This document shows positions 16,035-23,036 of a DNA stretch of 34,765 bases, piece after piece. The stretch comes from Bryobacteraceae bacterium (GTDB lineage Bacteria > Acidobacteriota > Terriglobia > Bryobacterales > Bryobacteraceae), in NCBI GenBank assembly GCA_019748195.1, contig JAIEPW010000103.1, positions 1 through 34,765 of the forward strand, given 5' to 3'. Numbering within the stretch: the first letter of the stretch is position 1; each line of letters opens with the position of its first letter. Under the pieces are notes generated by a model, which was given only the letters and a program-made list of their open reading frames with translations, searched no databases and had not been told where the DNA came from. The position numbers and the translations under genes were made by a program.

Positions 16035-16595
16035 TCAATGCCATCGAAAGTAGACCCCGGCTGCCGTTCGGCCGTACCATGCGATGTCAACCGCTTTCAC
16101 GGCTCGAAAGTCAAGGAAAACACCCACGTTGCGACCGACCTTGCAGTCGATGCCGCCGCCCGGGGAGACGCCGAATCTTGCGATGGAGCCACCAGCGCTT
16201 GCAGTGGCCCCCATCATATCCGTCGATCCGCCCATCCCGCCGGTTCGTCCGGAGACTGAAGCCGTCACCGCGCCGGCGGTCAGTGCAGCGTAGGGCGTAA
16301 CGCGCGACCGATTTGCCGCCGAGATCCGGACGCCGCCCATTACCTCGTGCCGCCGCGCGCTGTGCATCCCGAGGCCGTTGTTCGCGTAACTCCCCGTGAC
16401 GGCGAGCAGCCTGTTGAGCCCAAACGCGACCTCCACTCCGGCGGTCGGAGCGACGGTGTCCATGACGCCAGAGCTGGGGCCGAAGCTGACGCCCGCGAAC
16501 CCCCTCAACTCTCCCCGGCCACGATCCAGATTCCAATCTTGTGAAAAAGCGAGCGCGGCGAATAGCGACCCGCAGAAAGCCCACCTGATGAACAT
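16035..16595 (-). CDS. Small outer-membrane beta-barrel protein
   Basis: About 186 residues, ATG at 16595 after AGGAG. It has a cleavable signal peptide (FCGSLFAALAFSQD). The body is Gly/Ala-rich with alternating strands (RGFAGVSFG, AGVEVAFGLNRLLAVTGSYA, VTPYAALTAGAVTA, NVGVFLDFRAVKAVD) and ends in an aromatic-rich AAGVYFRWH, the OmpA/OmpW-like eight-strand barrel pattern. A Met/Gly-rich loop (GGMGGSTDMMG) is present. It is the last gene of an operon with TlpA-like and DUF5666-like genes (gap 16 bp). Its role, whether structural or a small porin, is not determinable. Confidence 0.8.
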   Translation of the reverse strand: MFIRWAFCGSLFAALAFSQDWNLDRGRGELRGFAGVSFGPSSGVMDTVAPTAGVEVAFGLNRLLAVTGSYANNGLGMHSARRHEVMGGVRISAANRSRVTPYAALTAGAVTASVSGRTGGMGGSTDMMGATASAGGSIARFGVSPGGGIDCKVGRNVGVFLDFRAVKAVDIAWYGRTAAGVYFRWH

Positions 16596-16611
16596 GGTTA
16601 ACAACTCCTCT

Positions 16612-17211
16612 TCAAGGCGTGAACGAACGCAAGGTACTCGGCGAGGTTCTCACTGGACTTTTCCTGGTTGGCGGGACGCCCCGAGTCGCTGGCGGTCCCG
16701 GCTCATTGAGCAGTTCCAGACTCTTGGCTCTGAAGTTCGCTTCTTCGTTCTGGAAGAATGGGGCGTCGCCTTCGTACTGCGCGCGAATGCGGCCGCGCCT
16801 GTCGATAAACACCATGATCGGCACCGAATGCCGCACTATCGGCGACAACTGGGCAAACTCGTAGACCCGGTCCCTTTGGATTGCCGCAACCGGGTGAGAC
16901 AATTGATGCGCCGCCACAAATCCCGGCGCCGCAATCGGCGCGTCGTCGTTAAACGGCAGCGAGATGGCTTGGAAACCTCTCGGGCCGTATTCCTTCTGCA
17001 ACCGGCTCATCAACTTCGCCGTGTTCTGGCAGTGCGGACACGTCGTCAACATGAATTCGAGAACGACCACCTTGCCGCGCAGGAGACTCAGGCGGATCAG
17101 TTTCCCGCTAGTATCGGTGAGAAGCAGATCGGGCGCCGCGCGGCTCGCGTCGGCTCTGTGCATCACCGTCGCGGCGAACGGAGCGGTGAGAAGAAACTGT
17201 TTTCGGGTCAT
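16612..17211 (-). CDS. TlpA/ResA-like thioredoxin-fold protein
   Basis: 199 residues, ATG at 17211 after GAGGGACA. The N-terminus TRKQFLLTAPFAATVMHRADA reads as an export signal. The thioredoxin/AhpC-TSA fold has LTDTSGKLIRLSLLRGKVVVLEF, the redox motif TTCPHCQN (about residue 63), and the cis-Pro region SVPIMVFIDRRGRI. Membership in the TlpA-like periplasmic disulfide family is clear. CPHC is less common there than CxPC and recalls DsbA (CPHC). The C-terminal 25 residues are Pro/Ser/Arg-rich and probably disordered. It sits between DUF5666-like and barrel genes, 25 and 16 bp apart. Confidence 0.85.
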   Translation of the reverse strand: MTRKQFLLTAPFAATVMHRADASRAAPDLLLTDTSGKLIRLSLLRGKVVVLEFMLTTCPHCQNTAKLMSRLQKEYGPRGFQAISLPFNDDAPIAAPGFVAAHQLSHPVAAIQRDRVYEFAQLSPIVRHSVPIMVFIDRRGRIRAQYEGDAPFFQNEEANFRAKSLELLNEPGPPATRGVPPTRKSPVRTSPSTLRSFTP

Positions 17212-17236
17212 CGATTGTCCCTCATCGTCCCTGCAA

Positions 17237-17602
17237 TCAGTGTTTGTGCCCCCCGCCGGCCGGGATATCGCGCGAAGGAACATCCGCCGTCCGGTCACCC
17301 ATTCGAATCTCGCGCGCTTCAATCTGCCCTGACCTGAGCCGCTCACCCTGCACCAGGAGACGATCGCCCGGCTTCAAGGCGGACGCATCAATGTCCGCTC
17401 CACGCTGGCGGATTCGGGTCCTCTCCGTGAGCAGCAGGGTCTCGGGTCGCCGGCCTACGCTGATCTCGATTCGGTCCTGGTCGACCGCCGTGACTGCGCC
17501 CTCGACACGCACCTGCCGTCTGCTGCGAGGTTCGCAAGCGTGCGCTGGTAGATGGGCCATGAAGAACGCGGCGGCGAAAAGGAGAATAACTATGCGATTC
17601 AT
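17237..17602 (-). CDS. DUF5666-like secreted small beta protein
   Basis: 121 residues; GGAGCAAGCAC precedes the ATG at 17602. It has a signal peptide (VILLFAAAFFMAHLPAHA) ending before CEPRSRR. A beta-rich domain follows, with repeated strand patterns EGAVTAVDQDRIEISVG, SALKPGDRLLVQGE and SGQIEAREIRMG, an OB-like fold often annotated DUF5666. The C-terminus GGGHKH could bind metal. It is the first gene of a three-gene operon with TlpA-like and beta-barrel genes. It is preceded by a strong terminator-like hairpin at 17646-17680, which suggests attenuation or an upstream small RNA. Confidence 0.75.
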   Translation of the reverse strand: MNRIVILLFAAAFFMAHLPAHACEPRSRRQVRVEGAVTAVDQDRIEISVGRRPETLLLTERTRIRQRGADIDASALKPGDRLLVQGERLRSGQIEAREIRMGDRTADVPSRDIPAGGGHKH

Positions 17603-17639
17603 GTGCTTGCTCCTATGTCGATTCGGTTCTCCGCATCTG

Positions 17640-17680
17640 AAAAAGCCAGGTGACCGGCTCGGAGGGTACCGGTCACCTGG
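17640..17680 (-). terminator. Rho-independent terminator or attenuator before the DUF5666 operon
   Basis: On the minus strand a perfect twelve-base stem (CCAGGTGACCGG / CCGGTCACCTGG, 11-base loop) is followed by C and TTTTT. It ends 38 bases before the ATG of the DUF5666-like gene. No clear gene lies upstream on that strand, so it terminates a small RNA or leader transcript. Confidence 0.8.
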
Positions 17681-17683
17681 AAA

Positions 17684-17715
17684 GCTCTGGCTACTCGGAG
17701 GATCAGAGCCAGAGC
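17684..17715 (-). promoter_or_regulatory. Second hairpin next to the terminator, with matching loop
   Basis: A nine-base perfect stem GCTCTGGCT / AGCCAGAGC lies 3 bases from the terminator stem. On the minus strand both loops contain CCTCCGAG. A short minus-strand frame runs from a GTG at 17780 and ends at the TGA at 17703-17705, inside this hairpin. That is the geometry of a leader peptide with paired stems, though no repeated regulatory codons are seen. Confidence 0.5.
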
Positions 17716-17832
17716 CGGACAAGACGCATCGCACCGGAGGAGTGGTATCCGATGCACCTGCCTTGCTTTACCCCATGCACTAAGGGCGATTGCACGTCCC
17801 CACCCACACCGGCGGCACCCGCACAGCCCGCG

Positions 17833-17847
17833 GCAGTCACGCTCCCA
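17833..17847 (-). promoter_or_regulatory. Weak sigma-54-like promoter upstream of the terminator
   Basis: The minus strand reads TGGGAG-N5-CTGC at correct spacing, with a predicted start near 17821. Transcription would run through the two hairpins towards the DUF5666-like operon. The direct repeat CCGTGGCGC occurs at 17906-17914 and 17926-17934, about 90-110 bp upstream of that start. Confidence 0.3.
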
Positions 17848-17910
17848 TCTGCCGTGGTTTGAGCAAGTTGCGGAAATAGTATTCCGCTTGGAGCAGGGGA
17901 CCGGCCCGTG

Positions 17911-17990
17911 GCGCAGATATCAACGCCGTGGCGCTTGTCCCTGCGGGCACAGCGATTGTGCACTTTTGGGCAGTATTCTCTGAATTCGAT
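17911..17990 (+). repeat. Direct repeat, copy A, flanking the mer-like cassette
   Basis: The core CGATTGTGCACTTTTGG (17953-17969) and flanking bases match copy B at 19693-19770, with diverged edges. The two copies bracket the merR/MerC-like/thioredoxin cassette in the same orientation. Confidence 0.6.
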
Positions 17991-18054
17991 ACAGAAGAGT
18001 CCGGGCTCGCTGGGCCGGTCAGAGCGCGCTCGTTTTTCCTGCGGCTCTCAACCG

Positions 18055-18324
18055 CTACCCGGCAACGCCAAGACCGGCACTCCGCAATGCCGCCTCATTC
18101 GGCCCGGCGTCGGTGCAGCAACCTGCGAGCTTCCCATTGATCGCCACGGCGGGCACGGTTTTCACACCGTACTGCCTGGCTTTTGCTGCGACCTCGGGCT
18201 TGTTCATGTCAAGCACCTCGACCTCGCACGAAGAGCAGGCAATCTGCTGGACGAGTTTTACTGTTTCAGCGCACGCCGGGCACCCAGCGCTAAACACTTC
18301 GACCTTGCGTTTGTTGGCGGTCAT
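18055..18324 (-). CDS. Small thioredoxin/glutaredoxin-like protein of the mer-like operon
   Basis: 89 residues, one thioredoxin-fold domain. The active site SAGCPACAETV is near the N-terminus, a second CSSC pair follows (about residue 30), then the cis-Pro segment GVKTVPAVAINGKLAGCC. It is cytoplasmic (no signal). GGAGAA supports the ATG at 18324; an ATG at 18330 would overlap the upstream stop by ATGA. As the last gene of a MerR-controlled operon it probably reduces, or hands thiolate-bound metal to, a cytoplasmic target (inference). Confidence 0.8.
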   Translation of the reverse strand: MTANKRKVEVFSAGCPACAETVKLVQQIACSSCEVEVLDMNKPEVAAKARQYGVKTVPAVAINGKLAGCCTDAGPNEAALRSAGLGVAG

Positions 18325-18326
18325 GA

Positions 18327-19085
18327 TCATTTCTCCGTAGCGCTCAACCGTACAAGCTCCGTGCCCGAAGGAGCGCATCGCGGGCACCGGCGTGCCGCGG
18401 GTTGCGGCCAGATGTTCCATAAAGATGAACTGATCAGGAGTCCCACGCCCGCGTAGACCAAGACGTTCGATTCCAGCGAAAACTTCCCCCAAAGGATGAG
18501 GATCGCGGCAATCAGCCCAAGTGCAAACGGGCCGTATCCGCGGCGCGCTCTCGCTCGACAGGCGAGGACAACAACCGAGAAGAACAAGAATAGGGCGGTG
18601 AGAGGCAGCAGGTAGGCCGAGGAGAGCAGGAAGCCACATCCCAGCGTGGAAAGTGCGCCGGCGTAGAGTGGCCAGCACGCAGGGCAGCCCCCGAAGGGGA
18701 GAATGCTCAGAGCGACGCCGGGAGCCGCGAAGAGGCTCTGCTTCCATGTGCCAGTTGTCTTGGCCGAGGCGACCTTCAGATCTGCCCTGCGAAGCGATGC
18801 TTCGATGAGTTCCACGGCAGGGGTTCCGGAGTATCGCCCCTCGGCGGAGGCGTAGAGTCGGCAGCAGGAGACACTCTCCGTCGGGGTTTCTCTTTCTACA
18901 TCGAGCCCATCCACCAGTACGCTGGGGGAACCAAAGCGAGCGACGTAGGCAGGGCTGGTGGGTGAGGATCGCTCCCACTCCGTCCACCTCGCTTCGAGTC
19001 GGGCCACCGCGAACGCCTGCAAGAGGTTTGCTCGCGTCGCCGCTACATTCGGGCAGCCTGTATCGTAGATGAGCTCGACTTTCAT
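18327..19085 (-). CDS. Thioredoxin-like domain fused to a MerC-like metal transporter
   Basis: 252 residues, overlapping merR by ATGA. Residues 1-95 form a small thioredoxin-like domain (VELIYDTGCPN near the start, FGSPSVLVDG, then VSCCRLY). Residues 105-235 are four TM helices with GGCPACWPLYAG in the first and LGCGFLL nearby, resembling MerC/MerT-type mercury uptake proteins that pass Hg(II) through membrane Cys pairs. The tail has RRCPRC. The fusion would put a thiol acceptor and the channel in one chain. The substrate (Hg or another soft metal) is inferred from the MerR-type regulator. No mercuric reductase gene is in the window. Confidence 0.75.
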   Translation of the reverse strand: MKVELIYDTGCPNVAATRANLLQAFAVARLEARWTEWERSSPTSPAYVARFGSPSVLVDGLDVERETPTESVSCCRLYASAEGRYSGTPAVELIEASLRRADLKVASAKTTGTWKQSLFAAPGVALSILPFGGCPACWPLYAGALSTLGCGFLLSSAYLLPLTALFLFFSVVVLACRARARRGYGPFALGLIAAILILWGKFSLESNVLVYAGVGLLISSSLWNIWPQPAARRCPRCAPSGTELVRLSATEK

Positions 19086-19492
19086 CGCTCTTCCTTTGCG
19101 TCGATGCTTTCGAGAATCGGGCACTCATTCGCCGGTCCACAGCCGGGGCACAGTTCGCTCAGCCCAGTCAGCACCCGCTTCATGGATTCGAGCGTGCGGA
19201 TCTTCTCCTCTATGTCAGCTACCTTTGCCTTTGCCAGTCGCTGCACATCCGAGCAGTCCTTGTCCGGGTCAACCTGCATCGAGAGCAGATCCCGGATTTC
19301 CGCGAGCGAGAAGCCGAGCTCCTGCGCGCGTTTGATGAACCGTACCCGGCGCACTGTCTGCTCTGGGAACATTCGGTAGCCGGAAGCGAGCCGCGGGGGC
19401 TTCGGAAGAAGCAGTTCTCGTTCGTAGTAACGAATGGTCTGGAGGTTTACTCCACCGCGCGCCGCAACTTCGCCGATCTTCAGCGCCTTCAT
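19082..19492 (-). CDS. merR: MerR-type mercury-responsive regulator
   Basis: 136 residues; GAGAGG precedes the ATG at 19492. The winged-helix N-terminus has KIGEVAARGGVNLQTIRYYERE and the second motif RFIKRAQELGFSLAEIRDLL. The dimerisation helix follows. All three metal-ligand cysteines of Hg-type MerR are in place: DCSDVQ, then CPGCG and ECPIL around the C-terminal loop. This matches MerR rather than CueR, which has two ligand Cys, or ZntR. It would autoregulate the three-gene operon from the dyad at 19528-19549. Confidence 0.9.
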   Translation of the reverse strand: MKALKIGEVAARGGVNLQTIRYYERELLLPKPPRLASGYRMFPEQTVRRVRFIKRAQELGFSLAEIRDLLSMQVDPDKDCSDVQRLAKAKVADIEEKIRTLESMKRVLTGLSELCPGCGPANECPILESIDAKEER

Positions 19493-19521
19493 CTCATCGC
19501 CTCTCAACTTGTCCGATCCCA

Positions 19522-19552
19522 GGCTAAACCCTGTACCTAGGTATAGAGTCAA
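19522..19552 (-). promoter_or_regulatory. MerR-type promoter with overlong spacer and central dyad
   Basis: The minus strand has a -35 TTGACT, then a dyad read from the plus strand as ACCCTGTACC-TA-GGTATAGAGT (19528-19549), then a -10-like TTTAGC or TTAGCC with an 18-19 bp spacer. This is the classic MerR-family arrangement, in which the regulator untwists the spacer. It lies 30 bases before merR. Confidence 0.8.
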
Positions 19553-19582
19553 GGGCGGTTCTCGTTTCTGTCCTTGCCTCAC

Positions 19583-19650
19583 CCCCCGCGGCTCGCGGAA
19601 CTCGCGGCTGAGGTCTGGCGCTGGTGTGAAAGTGCGTGGCCAATGAGTCG
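19583..19650 (-). repeat. Repeat shared with the merR fragment near 21 kb
   Basis: Bases reading CTCGCGGAACT and GAGGTCTGGCG recur at 21020-21065 (CTCGCGGAACT ... GAGATCTGGCG). In the second copy this unit adjoins a merR HTH fragment. It is probably a piece of a duplicated merR-proximal region. Confidence 0.5.
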
Positions 19651-19692
19651 CGAGCGCTCTGGACCGTCCTGCGACTCGCGGGTCTCATCTCT

Positions 19693-19770
19693 TAAGGAGA
19701 CATCAGCCGGGCAACTGTCGCTGGAAGCGCGCCGATTGTGCACTTTTGGCCAGTCTTCTCTTGGATCAAG
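19693..19770 (+). repeat. Direct repeat, copy B, flanking the mer-like cassette
   Basis: It carries the same core CGATTGTGCACTTTTGG (19733-19749) as copy A. The terminal-looking GTGCACTTTTGG recalls ends of some IS21-family elements (recollection, unverified). The surrounding 19650-19936 holds no gene I can support. Confidence 0.55.
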
Positions 19771-19936
19771 ACTGGATCGTCCGCTTCCGGGGTCTGTTGG
19801 CATCTGGCGGTATGACCGAAGTTGATCGGCACCAGCTTTTGCTCTGGAAGTCCCAACTCCAATCTCTGTCCAGCGGCGTTTGGTGCGGCGCAAGTGGCCC
19901 TCATCCGCGGCCGCCCTCGCGCAGCAAGCTGGATTG

Positions 19937-19951
19937 TGGCACGAGCCATGC
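19937..19951 (+). promoter_or_regulatory. Sigma-54 consensus at the 5' end of the VWFA gene
   Basis: TGGCAC-N5-ATGC matches the other strong sites in the window. It overlaps the first ATG of the VWFA gene. If functional (start near 19963), translation must begin at the in-frame GTG at 19966. It may be a chance match. Confidence 0.35.
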
Positions 19952-20886
19952 ATGCAGAACCAGCAGTGCGCGTACGTCTGCTATTCCGGCTCCTCGCGGC
20001 GATCTCGCTCCCGCTGGTAGCGCAGGAGGTGAGTAGTTCGCGTGGGCGGCATACAGTTTCTACCGAGCCAACGATCCGCGTTACAGCCGATCTTGTCCTT
20101 GTGCCTGTTACCGTAACCGAAAACTCCGGCAAACCCGTCCTCGGCCTCGACAAGAAAGACTTTGTCCTGACCGATGAGAAGGTCCCTCAGGACATCATGT
20201 CGTTCTCACGCGAGAACGCTCCCGTGTCCATCGGCATAGTATTCGACCTCAGCGGGAGCATGACGAATAAGATTGCGAAGGCGCGAGCGGCAGTTCGCGA
20301 ATTCCTGCGGTACCTCGAGGCGCAGGATGAGGTCTTCCTGGCAACGTTCAGCGATCGAGCTCAACAGCGGACCGAATTTGCATCCGACGATGCCGCTATT
20401 TTCCACGAGCTTCTCTTTGCGCAACCCGAGGGCAGCACGGCTCTCATTGATGCCGTGGCTCTTGCCGTTCGAACGATGCGCAAGGCGCGCAATGATCGCA
20501 GGGTGTTGCTCATCGTCTCAGACGGAGAGGACAACCATAGCCGCCTCTCCAAACGCGAACTGTGGCGGATCCTTGAAGAGACGGAGATTCAGATTCATGC
20601 GCTGGGCATTCATGACCGCGTACGCAGCATGCGGGAAGCCGGAGGGCCACAGACTCTTGAGGATCTTGCGAAGATGACCGGAGGAGAACATCATATGGTT
20701 GATGACGCCGGTGAGTTGCCTGGCCTGGCTGCGAAAATGGGATTGTCGCTGCATGACCGGTATCTCTTGGGCTACCGTCCAACGCCATCGGGAGCGGCAG
20801 GGAAGTGGCGGAGAATCCGGGTAAAGCTCCCTGGGGCTCCACGGTCTTATCAAATCTATGCCCGAACCGGCTATCGGATGCCCTAA
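19948..20886 (+). CDS. Secreted VWFA-domain protein of the acidobacterial type
   Basis: About 312 residues. It has a signal peptide (VRLLFRLLAAISLPLVAQE). An N-terminal beta domain (VTADLVLVPVTVTENSGKPV, GLDKKDFVLTDEKVPQDI) is followed by a VWA domain with a MIDAS motif (IVFDLSGSM), a conserved GSTALIDAV and VSDGEDNHS. This is the VWFA-related family expanded in Acidobacteriota, secreted and of unknown function. The likely start is the ATG at 19948; the GTG at 19966 gives a better-centred signal peptide. The upstream frame is unlike protein. No functional link to the neighbours is evident. Confidence 0.88.
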   Translation: MHAEPAVRVRLLFRLLAAISLPLVAQEVSSSRGRHTVSTEPTIRVTADLVLVPVTVTENSGKPVLGLDKKDFVLTDEKVPQDIMSFSRENAPVSIGIVFDLSGSMTNKIAKARAAVREFLRYLEAQDEVFLATFSDRAQQRTEFASDDAAIFHELLFAQPEGSTALIDAVALAVRTMRKARNDRRVLLIVSDGEDNHSRLSKRELWRILEETEIQIHALGIHDRVRSMREAGGPQTLEDLAKMTGGEHHMVDDAGELPGLAAKMGLSLHDRYLLGYRPTPSGAAGKWRRIRVKLPGAPRSYQIYARTGYRMP

Positions 20887-20954
20887 TCAAAGGAGACCAG
20901 ATGCCGTACTCGATGTACTCTCCGCTCGGGAATCAATCGTTAGCCGGGCGCGGG

Positions 20955-21065
20955 AGCGGCGGGAGAAGCGGTTGTCGTTCGAGTAGCAAATGGTTTGGAG
21001 GTTGATCCCGCCGCCACGACTCGCGGAACTGCCAGACTGAGATCTGGCGTGGGCGCGGCAAGGCA
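20955..21065 (-). pseudogene. merR N-terminal fragment
   Basis: The minus strand encodes RGGGINLQTICYSND, a decayed form of RGGVNLQTIRYYERE. The DNA matches the HTH part of the intact merR (19400-19460) along about 60 bases. The following bases match 19583-19650. Everything past the first half of the DNA-binding domain is missing. Confidence 0.7.
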
Positions 21066-21095
21066 CAGCCTTGATTCGGCGCTTCGTATACTGGC

Positions 21096-22400
21096 ATGTG
21101 GCGGTCAGCAATGCTTCAGGAAGAGCGATTCAGAAAGATCGTTGAGACCTACCGGGGCGACCAGGAGTCGGTCTATAACACTTGGTTCATGAACAGCGCC
21201 GAACGGCTGAAGGCGTTTCGCAGCATTCGCCGGGGTGTTGAGCAAGTCGTTGACGAGATGCGCTCCGGCCGGTTTGGGAACGACTTCCGGGGCTCCTCCC
21301 TGGAGTTCGTCCTGAACTGCATCACGGAGCAAAAGCAGGTCTTCGAGGGCGCCGCGCATGCCTTCTACTGGAAGCCGAAGCTCCGCATCCCGGATATCTA
21401 CGAGAACGAAACAAACCAGCGGGCTTTCGGCCAGTTCCTGGCCAACTGTCTGTCGGCCTCGCGGGTAGACCAAATCCTGCGTGAAATCCATCATTTGGAC
21501 AAGCTGAAGATCAAGGGTCTCGGCCCAGCCGCCGCCAACATCCTCTACTTCTTGCACCCCACTCTGATCCCGCCGTCCAACACGGCGATGCTGAACGGCT
21601 TCAACCTCCTCTTCGACGCCAAGTGCAAATTGGGCTCTTGGGAGAGCTACCTGGACATGCGGGACGCAGTCCTGCGGACGAACGAGCAGTTTCGAGCGGT
21701 GCTCTCGATAGACCTCGGGGCAATCTCAGGCCTGCTGTTTGAAATCGGCGCCGGGAAGCTGGTGCTCGAAGAGAATGCCGACCTGGTTCTCGAAGTCGAG
21801 AGGAAGAAGCTTGAAAGTCTGCGCCGCCGCCGCCACCAGGAGGTGCAGGATGACTTGGCCCAAGATCAAGCCCACACGCAGATGCAGTATCTGCTATGCC
21901 GGATCGGCAGCGCTCTCGGCTACGAAGTCTGTGTGGCAAGCAACGACCGCAGCAAGTCCTTTAACGGCAACTACCTCGCGCAATTATGCCGACCGGGCAT
22001 GCCGGCTCTCGGCCTCGATCAAGACGTCGCAGGAACTGTCGAACTGATCGACGTCCTATGGCTCGAAAAGGAAACCCACCGGATCGTCGGCGCGTTTGAA
22101 GTTGAGAAGAGCACATCAATCTACTCGGGGATCCTGCGACTCAGCGACTTGGCTCTCGCCCTGCCGGACCACGCGACGAAGCTGTGCCTAGTGGTGCCGG
22201 ACGTTCGCGAGAAGGAGGTGATAGCCCAGCTCAAACGGCCTTCCTTCGTCGCGGCGAACCGGACGCAGCCTTCCTACCTCCTCTTCTCAGATCTCGCCCA
22301 GCACTGTGACGCGATCTGTCGATTCGGCACAGATCACCGAGTCCTGGACAAGATCGTGAAGACCGTTCAGGGTCCGGCCGGACATGATCGCGGCACATGA
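21096..22400 (+). CDS. Restriction-endonuclease-like protein with helix-hairpin-helix, orphan
   Basis: About 434 residues (ATG at 21111 is an alternative). The N-terminal half has a helix-hairpin-helix-like motif KLKIKGLGPAAANILYFL (about residue 143) followed by PPSNTAMLNGFN. After a charged coil (EVERKKLESLRRRRHQEVQ), the C-terminal domain has VELIDVLWLEKETHRIVGAF and EVEKSTSIYSGILRLSDL, a PD-(D/E)xK-type core with Asp in IDVLW and the E-x-E-K signature. ATKLCLVVPDVREKEV follows. It resembles proteins annotated as type II restriction enzymes. No methyltransferase gene is adjacent, so it may be solitary, repair-related, or left from a decayed defence system. Confidence 0.65.
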   Translation: MWRSAMLQEERFRKIVETYRGDQESVYNTWFMNSAERLKAFRSIRRGVEQVVDEMRSGRFGNDFRGSSLEFVLNCITEQKQVFEGAAHAFYWKPKLRIPDIYENETNQRAFGQFLANCLSASRVDQILREIHHLDKLKIKGLGPAAANILYFLHPTLIPPSNTAMLNGFNLLFDAKCKLGSWESYLDMRDAVLRTNEQFRAVLSIDLGAISGLLFEIGAGKLVLEENADLVLEVERKKLESLRRRRHQEVQDDLAQDQAHTQMQYLLCRIGSALGYEVCVASNDRSKSFNGNYLAQLCRPGMPALGLDQDVAGTVELIDVLWLEKETHRIVGAFEVEKSTSIYSGILRLSDLALALPDHATKLCLVVPDVREKEVIAQLKRPSFVAANRTQPSYLLFSDLAQHCDAICRFGTDHRVLDKIVKTVQGPAGHDRGT

Positions 22401-23036
22401 GTGTCTCGGTTGCTGGCCGCCTTGCCTTCCGGCAAACCGGTGGCGGGAGCGGGGGATGCCGAATACTGGCTGAGTTCGCGTTGAAACTCCACATCGAACG
22501 GCAGGATCTCGGAGAGAGAGGTCTCCCGATGTCGGCCGCGAAGTGCAAAAGAACCAAAGAACCGGCATGGCGGACTCCGACGCATGATGCGGCGCCATTG
22601 TTCTGGCGCAGCGCGTATCCGGCTCAGCCGGCTTACGTTTTTCTGCCCTTTCCTTCAACACACTTCCAGTTTAAGGGTAGGATGCGTGAAAGTGACAAAC
22701 GTCAACCGGCGGCACTATTCGTGTGTGCCGTGGCGGTGCGGAACACGGGTAGCGATCAGTCGATCAATCAACGCCGCCCATACAGAGAAGGTCGGTCGAG
22801 TCCAAGCATGTGGACGAGAGGAGGAGGGGCTAGCGCTAGCGATCGGCCTCAACAAAGGAACAAAGGAGTCAGCCATAGCTGCGGGGGCTGACTTGGACAA
22901 GCCACCGACAGACACCGACTCAATGCATGCCTAGCTTGTTGCTGGGGGGCCCGCCGGTGTGACGGCCCGGTAAGTGTCCGGTCCGGCACGGGCTGCACAC
23001 ACTGGACATCTTAGTTAGGATCACCGGATCACCCGG
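22401..23036. other. 636-bp gap without a supportable gene
   Basis: Short frames exist on both strands, but none has a ribosome site plus a recognisable protein. One minus-strand segment (about 22450-22540) reads like protein (LSEILPFDVEFQRELSQYS) without a start, and could be a gene remnant. The last 100 bases, after the HtrA-like stop, are GC-rich with short inverted repeats (GGGCC / GGCCC) but no T-run, so no clear terminator. Confidence 0.35.

Noticed and set aside
17646-17715. The two hairpins as a plus-strand terminator
   Set aside because: On the plus strand no gene ends just before them and no T-run follows. The T-run is on the minus side, so a minus-strand role is preferred.
21071-21092. 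TTGATT and TATACT as a sigma-70 promoter for the restriction-like gene
   Set aside because: The spacing between the two elements is only 10 bp, far below the functional 16-18 bp.
22397-22891. A possible gene of 164 codons after the restriction-like gene
   Set aside because: It is not recognisable, lacks a start signal and shows no membrane or domain pattern. I treat the stretch as debris.
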